A stretch of 64,000 nucleotides of DNA, taken from Pseudophaeomoniella oleicola. Lineage: Eukaryota > Ascomycota > Eurotiomycetes > Phaeomoniellales > Phaeomoniellaceae. Every line of letters begins with the position of its first letter. Position 1 is the stretch's first letter. The stretch lies in assembly GCA_003868215.1 (NCBI GenBank), contig QWDQ01000057.1, positions 62,001 through 126,000 on the forward strand, in the 5' to 3' direction. The notes beneath the pieces are model-generated. The model was not told where the DNA came from. It did not search any database and saw only the letters and a list, made by a program, of their open reading frames with translations. Both the position numbers and the translations under genes were made by a program. This document shows, piece after piece, positions 58,381-64,000 of this stretch.

Positions 58381-61162
58381 TCATCGACGATGATCTGGAT
58401 AAACAGGCCGCTGGTGGGTAGCATAGCCTCCTGAGTGGGAATCGACATTGAAGAGTTGGGGTAACGGTGGAACATCACCCGGTGGTACAACAGGGCCACC
58501 AGCAGGAGGCCATGGCTGAGTCAAAGTTATAGGGTTCGGATGCCCTTCAGTACGGCGGCGTACATCTTCATAATGCCTCGCCGACGATGAGGGTTGGCCA
58601 ACGGACAGTTGTTCCATTTGGCGGGGTAGAGGATCCCTGGGCGGCTCAATACGCCTATATATACCTCTCCCGTCTAGTGGGCGCGTGGGTGCGCCACGAT
58701 CATACCGAGAGAAATTATCCTGGGTGTGGTGACTATGAACTGACGGCACATCTCCAGAAACATATGGTCTCTGAGTTCGGAGTCTTTCCTGTACGTCATC
58801 TACTTGATTTAGTTGTACGATCCTAGGAGGTTCGCCTCTGCGAAAGACGTCACGATCTTGGAAAGACGGCAGTGCCTGTCTGGAGGTACCATATGCGCTC
58901 TCCTGTGCTCCCGATGTCCGGATAGGCTCTTGGGCGATCATCGGACGGGGAAGCGGGTCAATGCCTTGAGGGCGATGGACGTTTAAAGGGATGGGGTCTG
59001 TAGGTCTCTCATAAACCTCGCTCCGCTGGGCTCGTAAATGTAAAGGTTCATGAGACTCTTCAGGAACGCGAGGACGAAATAAACCATAGGAAATGTGCTC
59101 TGATTCAGGGGGGTTCCATACTTTGGGCCCAGGACCATGTTGGGAGGGTGGAATAAAATGATCACCATTAATCCGATCCCTACCTCTTTGAGGGCGAGAA
59201 TGAGGGGAACCATAAGGCTCGACCCTCTCAACCTGTGTAAGCACTCGGTTCTGATATGGACCGGTTTCTTGATGCATAAGACGCGGAGCGGGTGCTCGGG
59301 TGTTATAGTCTGGTTCGAATGTCTCTTCATACCGTCTTTTCTTTGCTTGAGGGCGCTCGATACTGTCGGTTAGATCAATAGCATCATGCAAGCGGTGGTA
59401 ATTGGGCGGTGTGACGCGTAACTCTGTGCGGCCACCGATATGCGGATGCTGCTGCTTCGGTAAAATTACGTCCTCCTTCTCAACGGAGGGAAGAACAATC
59501 TCGCTCTCCCGAGCCAAATTATCCAACGTCGCCGGTGGAAGAGGCAAACTACGAACCGGAAATGGCTGAGCCTGTCGCTGAAGATGCTCTGGTAGCAAAG
59601 GTCGTGACGGATCGTACGGCCCACTAGCCTGCGCGTTCGTGCGTGCCGTAACGGAATGGGGTAAACGAGGAGACGAATCAACGCGCGTGTAAACAGTTCC
59701 ATCCGCTCCAACTATTGTTCGTGGTGGTGGTGCCTGCTGCTGTAAAAGGATAGGTAAGACGAGGTTAGCTGTATCCAATACGGCGAACTAAGACATAGTG
59801 CTCAACGAAGAAGACTTACTTCTGAGCGTAAGAAATCGTCTTTCTGAAAGAAGGAAGAGACGCCATTGGAAACCTGCCCACCATGACGGGGTAGGGTAGA
59901 TGTTTGATGAGTAGGATACGGAACACCAGGAGCAGGCTGTTGTCGCGGACCAGCACGATATTCTTCTCGCACTGCATTCCATATCTGATTATACGCCTGA
60001 CCGCGACGAGCATTCCTGTATTCATCGTCTGGCCGTTTTGTTTTGTGTGAAACCAGGTGGACACCAGGCGGACTTTCATCGTCGGAGACTGTGACAGGCT
60101 CAACATACCCAGACACTCGGTGGTGACCAATGGACTTGGTTGGATGCGATCCTGTGTTAATTCTCCTAGGCATAACTTCGACGCTCAGCTCCTTGAGTGG
60201 AGCCTCAGGGTCATAGTCATCATCATCGCTGTCTTCATCGTCAGAAATGACAACGACTTCTCGGAATACATCTTCTAGGACTTTGGCGCCATTCTCGTCA
60301 TCTCCTCGCCATTCGATAAGCTTCGCAAGAGTTGGTTTCTCTACAACACCTCGAGCATCATGATACCCACCGTTACGCAAAAGCCTATCGTAAGCTGTGT
60401 AGCAATGACGGATATGAGCAACAACCGCAAGTTGTGCGCGGCGTGCCAATGGCAACTCGCTAGCAGTCCCAACTCTTTTTCTCCCTTTCTGAAATGCAGT
60501 CTTGATGATCTGATATAAGTCTTGGTCGGGGATATTTGGAAAAAGATCCTTTATAGCATCTCTCGCTTTTGTGTTTAGGGTGACTTGGTCCCAAGCGTCT
60601 TCCTCGGCTCCGGGGACGCCTTTACCTTTGTATCCCTTCAAATATGTCTCGTAGGCACTACCGATGACGTGACCAGAAGCAGACAGCTGGATTCCGTACT
60701 GATGACAGACTTCCGCTACGATAAGACTAGAAAAATGATATCCGATTCGATGGACTTGCTGCGATAGATCATGCACATTTGCATGAGGCGTGGTCTTGAG
60801 ACGATATCAGATATTGACCACATTTGACATCCGGTATACTTACCGTGACGGTATAGACCTGAGCGTTGGCTTTCCGTGATGCCTCTTTAAGGGCATTCGT
60901 AAGTTCCGGATTGCCAGCAGGAATAAAGGTGTAGCCAACTGGAGGCTTTGCGTTGAATGTGATCTTGCAGAGATAAAAGATGAGATGATATGTCACTTCA
61001 ATCGAGCGGTATACTCACAAGTTGCCGCAATTTCTTCTTCTCTTGTGTCACGCTCTCTAGAACTACTTTATGCTTCCGAGATTTCGATGCTGTATCTGTT
61101 TCATTAGAAGTAGCTGCAGGTCTTGCATCAACTGCTGCAGGGGGCCGTGCCACCAGAGCCAT
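58381..61162 (-). CDS. DUF2293-domain protein with acidic SIM-like motif
   Basis: Four exons (61019-61162, 60844-60963, 59820-60758, 58381-59739), all in phase 0, give 853 residues. DUF2293 covers about 142-247 (ARDAIKDLFPNIPDQDLYQI, GTASELPLARRAQLAVVAHI, RHCYTAYDRLL, TLAKLIEWRGDDE). It is a fungal domain of unknown function. The N-terminus is short and basic, and residues 256-272 read VVVIS followed by an acidic run, like a SUMO-interacting motif. The C-terminal half (from about 400) is Pro/Arg/His-rich and disordered. The ATG at 61162 is the first in frame; further upstream the codon is TTG. The acceptor of exon 4 is ambiguous by one codon (CAGCAG). It lies head to head with an LYR-motif gene. 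Confidence 0.85.
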
Positions 61163-61675
61163 GCTTGCAGCCTTGTATGGTTTCAAGCCCCGAACAGTAA
61201 ATCAAGGAACAAAGGAAGAGTCAAACAGGTCACCAGAACTGTCAGCATGCTAGCATTGTAACTTTGGTGTGGAATTACAGCAATGTGTCATACAGAGACA
61301 CGTCGCTTTCGTTTCTTGAATGCAGCCTGAATCCGGGGTGGAACAGATAGGGAGCAAATCTTAGAGCAAAGCACTTAGGCCCGTACGGAAACAGGGTCCG
61401 ATAGTCGTTATATACAAAGCAGCACACCTTTGACGGAGGGGGATGGTGATGCAACGTGTCGTTGTTGTTGCGGCTGGAGTTGAAATGAAGTCAAGTGCCC
61501 AAAATCATGGACTGACATTAATTATCACTTCCGCGGCGAAACGACAACGCGCTAATCCCGATCAAGTAATTAACAATGTTAGGTACAATTGACCGGACCC
61601 TAAGTTACCCTCAAACTGCACGAGGCATATATTGTATCTTTCGTCAACATCGTGAGAGTGAACCCAACCTTTGAG
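61163..61675. promoter_or_regulatory. Divergent promoter between the DUF2293 and LYR genes
   Basis: A 513-bp space between divergent start codons. A TATATTG-like stretch near 61628 precedes the LYR gene. Nothing else distinctive. Confidence 0.45.
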
Positions 61676-62059
61676 ATGTCAAAGTCCGAGATAATCCAGA
61701 GTTATCGCGCCCTTTACCGAACCGCCTCACGTGCCATTCATTTCTCAAGGCGCAGTCGTTATGAGTTGCGGGACACCATGCGAAGAGCATTCCGTGAGGA
61801 ACCACCCTCTAACTTTTCTGCTGTACGAATAGCAAGAACACTGGAATTTCTACGACGGGCAGGAGACGATAATGGCATGGAGCACAAAATCCTTAAGAAC
61901 ATCCTACGTGTCAAGTCATGGCGCCGTGTTTATGCGCCAGCCAAAACCTTTGTCAAAGACAATACCAACCTTGCAGCTCATATCAGGACAACCTCTTACG
62001 CGCAATTTGAAGAGGTTGTTATGTTACTCAATGAAACCCAGGGACTATGTCTGAGGTGA
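61676..62059 (+). CDS. LYR-motif (Complex1_LYR-like) mitochondrial protein
   Basis: Intronless, 127 residues from the ATG at 61676. Near the N-terminus it has IIQSYRALYRTASRAIHFSR, with a tyrosine-arginine motif in the LYR position, and it continues as a basic helical protein (YELRDTMRRAFR, TLEFLRRAGDDNGMEHKILK, NILRVKSW). LYR proteins are small mitochondrial matrix factors that bind acyl carrier protein and help assemble respiratory complexes, Fe-S clusters or the mitoribosome. This one resembles the fungal group often labelled DUF1763; its particular target cannot be told from sequence. Confidence 0.8.
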   Translation: MSKSEIIQSYRALYRTASRAIHFSRRSRYELRDTMRRAFREEPPSNFSAVRIARTLEFLRRAGDDNGMEHKILKNILRVKSWRRVYAPAKTFVKDNTNLAAHIRTTSYAQFEEVVMLLNETQGLCLR

Positions 62060-63126
62060 AAATGCAGTATCCAGACTCCTATATTTTTAGAAGTTTGAAA
62101 GAGGTTGCTCCTCCTGAGGGAAGTTACCAGATTTGACAACTGCATGCCAGCATCAACACGACGTCACGATCTTTAAGACTCTTGACATCAAGGCAATAGC
62201 TCAGCAAGAGCTTACCGTCTACCGTCAAGGTCCGTGGATACGTTGGCTTGCTGGAATATCGCTGACACACACCGTATAGGACATCTGCTTCTCTCGACAG
62301 TCAAAGTATCGTCACGGAAGCTCCGATATTTCGGATCGCTTGGCCTATACCACAATCACATCTATGAGGGACGAGAACTCCAAAGCTTTACGGAGGTCTA
62401 CAGAAGGCCTACTAGGTCCTGGCAACACAGTCATCGTCAGAAAAAGAATATCAAAGCACTTGGCAGTATTGCATACGGACAGAGAAATGCCTCCAAAAGT
62501 GAACGGGACGAAGTCGAGTCTTCCGCATTGAGAAACAGAGTGAAATCTCAACACAGCTGTGAGGACTTTCTCGATAGCTTGCGCCAGACTTGATGAGTAT
62601 GTCATCTTGTTTCGGGTCAATTTCCAAATACGCGCCGTCCTAGTCTGTAGGGAAAAACAACATCGAGACTGCAGTCATTGCGAATATACAACAAGCAGGG
62701 AGTAGAATGGAGGGTGTTCGTATCTTTCCGTCATTGTTACTAATAGACCCCTACATAAGCCAGTACTTACTACCATTTGGCGTTGCCTCTGGCTTTGGAA
62801 AGGTCATTCCGCTCATTGTGGACCAGGGAACTCCGATAGTTTTATCCAAGTATGATATCAATAAGGCCTATCAACTAAGCAGGGAGCATCTATCCACACG
62901 TTCAAGTCAATGGGTAAGGCCGCAATAAGCCGCAATACAATGCACAAGTTGACAGAACATTTCCCATAGCCATCTTCGTAACTTCACTGCCTGAACGAAA
63001 TAAAAGCTCATGATCGCCAGATCATACATACAGCACTGAATATTTCGCAACTCGTTCATCGTGAATTCTGCAGTCTTGAATCATAAGGCATACTACATTC
63101 TGGAGCGCAATGTGGCCGTATCCAGT
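62060..63126. other. Intergenic region between LYR and CDC37 genes
   Basis: About 1.07 kb between convergent genes. A 119-codon frame at 62234-62593 has no start context, motif or family resemblance, and I do not call it a gene. Confidence 0.5.
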
Positions 63127-64000
63127 TCAGTCGGGGTCTGGATATTCTTCGGCTGGTCCAGGGCCTTCGTCCATCTCCTGAACAGTCCCAAGACTCTCCT
63201 TCTGTTTTCCCTCGTCCTCGATTTGCTTCAACTTGGCTTGGCCTTCTTCTGTCGTTGCATCGATGACTCCCTCTTCCAGGCTGAGCATACCCCCTTGGCC
63301 AAGCTGCTCCACTACCTCTTCGGCTTCTTCAACGCTCATCTTCCCCAAGACGGTGTTGACCTCGTCCAGACTTGCAGATTCCAAGGCCCTCTGTAGCCCT
63401 GGAGGAAATTTCTCGAATATATCCCTTGCGGCCTGTTCAGTCGGATCGTCACTATTAGCTTGTGGTACGACGATGTGAATTTGGGTGTTCGGGTCAACGG
63501 CATGGAGCTGGATCTGTTCGACGCCGGCGGGGTCGGCTTTCTCGTTATTCAACTCTACAGATCGAGCCTTGATACGACCGTATGTACTATTGACATCGTC
63601 CATGAAGACCTTGCTCGCCTGGTGGTCCTTTGTTGTGATGCGTTTGAAGAACAAGCCTGTTCCATCGCGACCGAGCGAGCGACAGTATTGTAGTAGAAGA
63701 CCATGATGTACACAAGTGCGAGCATATGTTTCTTTCCCTTCCATCTGTGCGTTGAAGGCTTCAACAAGCAAGCCGTCCGTCTCACGTTCTGCTACGACTT
63801 CCGGGTGCTCAGAGATGAACTGCAACAAGGCGCGATAGTCGCCCATTCTGATCTTTGCAAATCGTCTCCCCAGTGGTGATATCTTGGCGTCTGAATCCTC
63901 GGGTTCATTTGATATGTCGTCTTCAACATCTGCTTCAGCTCCTGAAGAGATGGCGGAATCTGAACGAGGGAGTGAATCTCGTTTTACTGCGCCTGGATTG
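63127..64000 (-). CDS. CDC37: Cdc37 Hsp90 co-chaperone, C-terminal part (5' end outside window)
   Basis: The open frame runs from the window's right edge to a stop at 63127, giving the last 290 residues. SPLGRRFAKIRMGDYRALLQ, then FISEHPEVVAERETDGLLVE, AFNAQMEGKETYA and HHGLLLQYCRSLGRDGTGLF are diagnostic of the Cdc37 Hsp90-binding domain. Cdc37 loads protein kinases on Hsp90 in the cytosol. The N-terminal kinase-binding domain lies beyond 64000. The C-terminus ends in an acidic tail (MDEGPGPAEEYPDPD). An ATG at 63846 is internal and not the start, because the conserved motif extends upstream of it. Confidence 0.95.
   Translation of the reverse strand, partial: NPGAVKRDSLPRSDSAISSGAEADVEDDISNEPEDSDAKISPLGRRFAKIRMGDYRALLQFISEHPEVVAERETDGLLVEAFNAQMEGKETYARTCVHHGLLLQYCRSLGRDGTGLFFKRITTKDHQASKVFMDDVNSTYGRIKARSVELNNEKADPAGVEQIQLHAVDPNTQIHIVVPQANSDDPTEQAARDIFEKFPPGLQRALESASLDEVNTVLGKMSVEEAEEVVEQLGQGGMLSLEEGVIDATTEEGQAKLKQIEDEGKQKESLGTVQEMDEGPGPAEEYPDPD

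Noticed and set aside
62234-62593. 119-codon plus-strand frame between LYR and CDC37
   Set aside because: No motif, no coding-like composition and an overlapping frame on the other strand.

Overview
The window looks like nuclear DNA of a filamentous ascomycete (Pezizomycotina). Genes are spliced with short introns (about 47-97 nt, mostly GTAAGT/GTATGT-like donors and CTAAC-like branch sites). The gene set includes velvet factor VeA, an AA9 lytic polysaccharide monooxygenase, Chs7, a Zn(II)2Cys6 regulator and a DHA2 drug-efflux pump. A placement near Leotiomycetes is only a weak impression from protein similarity. I see no rRNA, convincing tRNA, CRISPR array, LTR element or other transposon. 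I recognise or delimit 20 complete protein genes and one cut by the right edge, separated by unusually wide gene-free gaps.

Layout. 1-8 kb: a DHA2-type MFS exporter (1866-3788) and a Zn2Cys6 transcription factor (5624-7984). 8.8-21.8 kb: an unknown nuclear-looking protein (minus), then veA (minus), then about 7 kb without a convincing gene. 21.8-29 kb: eIF2D/Tma64, an AA9 LPMO with a long low-complexity tail, and a plasma-membrane Na+/H+ antiporter. 30-40 kb: housekeeping genes, namely RNase H1 with two hybrid-binding domains, Ufd1 (minus), Lin1/CD2BP2, Rvb2 (minus) and a long coiled-coil protein. 41-44.2 kb: a divergent pair made of a catabolic-type acetolactate synthase (minus) and an acetolactate decarboxylase (plus). 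46-54.3 kb: Chs7, a small secreted or membrane protein and the decapping scaffold Edc4. 55-64 kb: an acidic repeat protein, a DUF2293 protein, an LYR-motif protein and Cdc37 (5' end beyond the window).

The most interesting element is the 41-44.2 kb pair. Together the two enzymes would turn two pyruvates into acetoin (pyruvate to acetolactate to acetoin), the same two-step route as the bacterial alsS-alsD operon. Both genes lack introns, keep the visible catalytic residues, have no obvious targeting signal and share an 866-bp divergent promoter. A bacterial origin and a cytosolic acetoin pathway are inferences from these facts. Other signals worth checking are two families of intergenic palindromes (TACTACGTAGTA and CCTAGGTA types), possible SUMO-interacting motifs in two neighbouring uncharacterised proteins, and very small coding exons at the 5' ends of several housekeeping genes.
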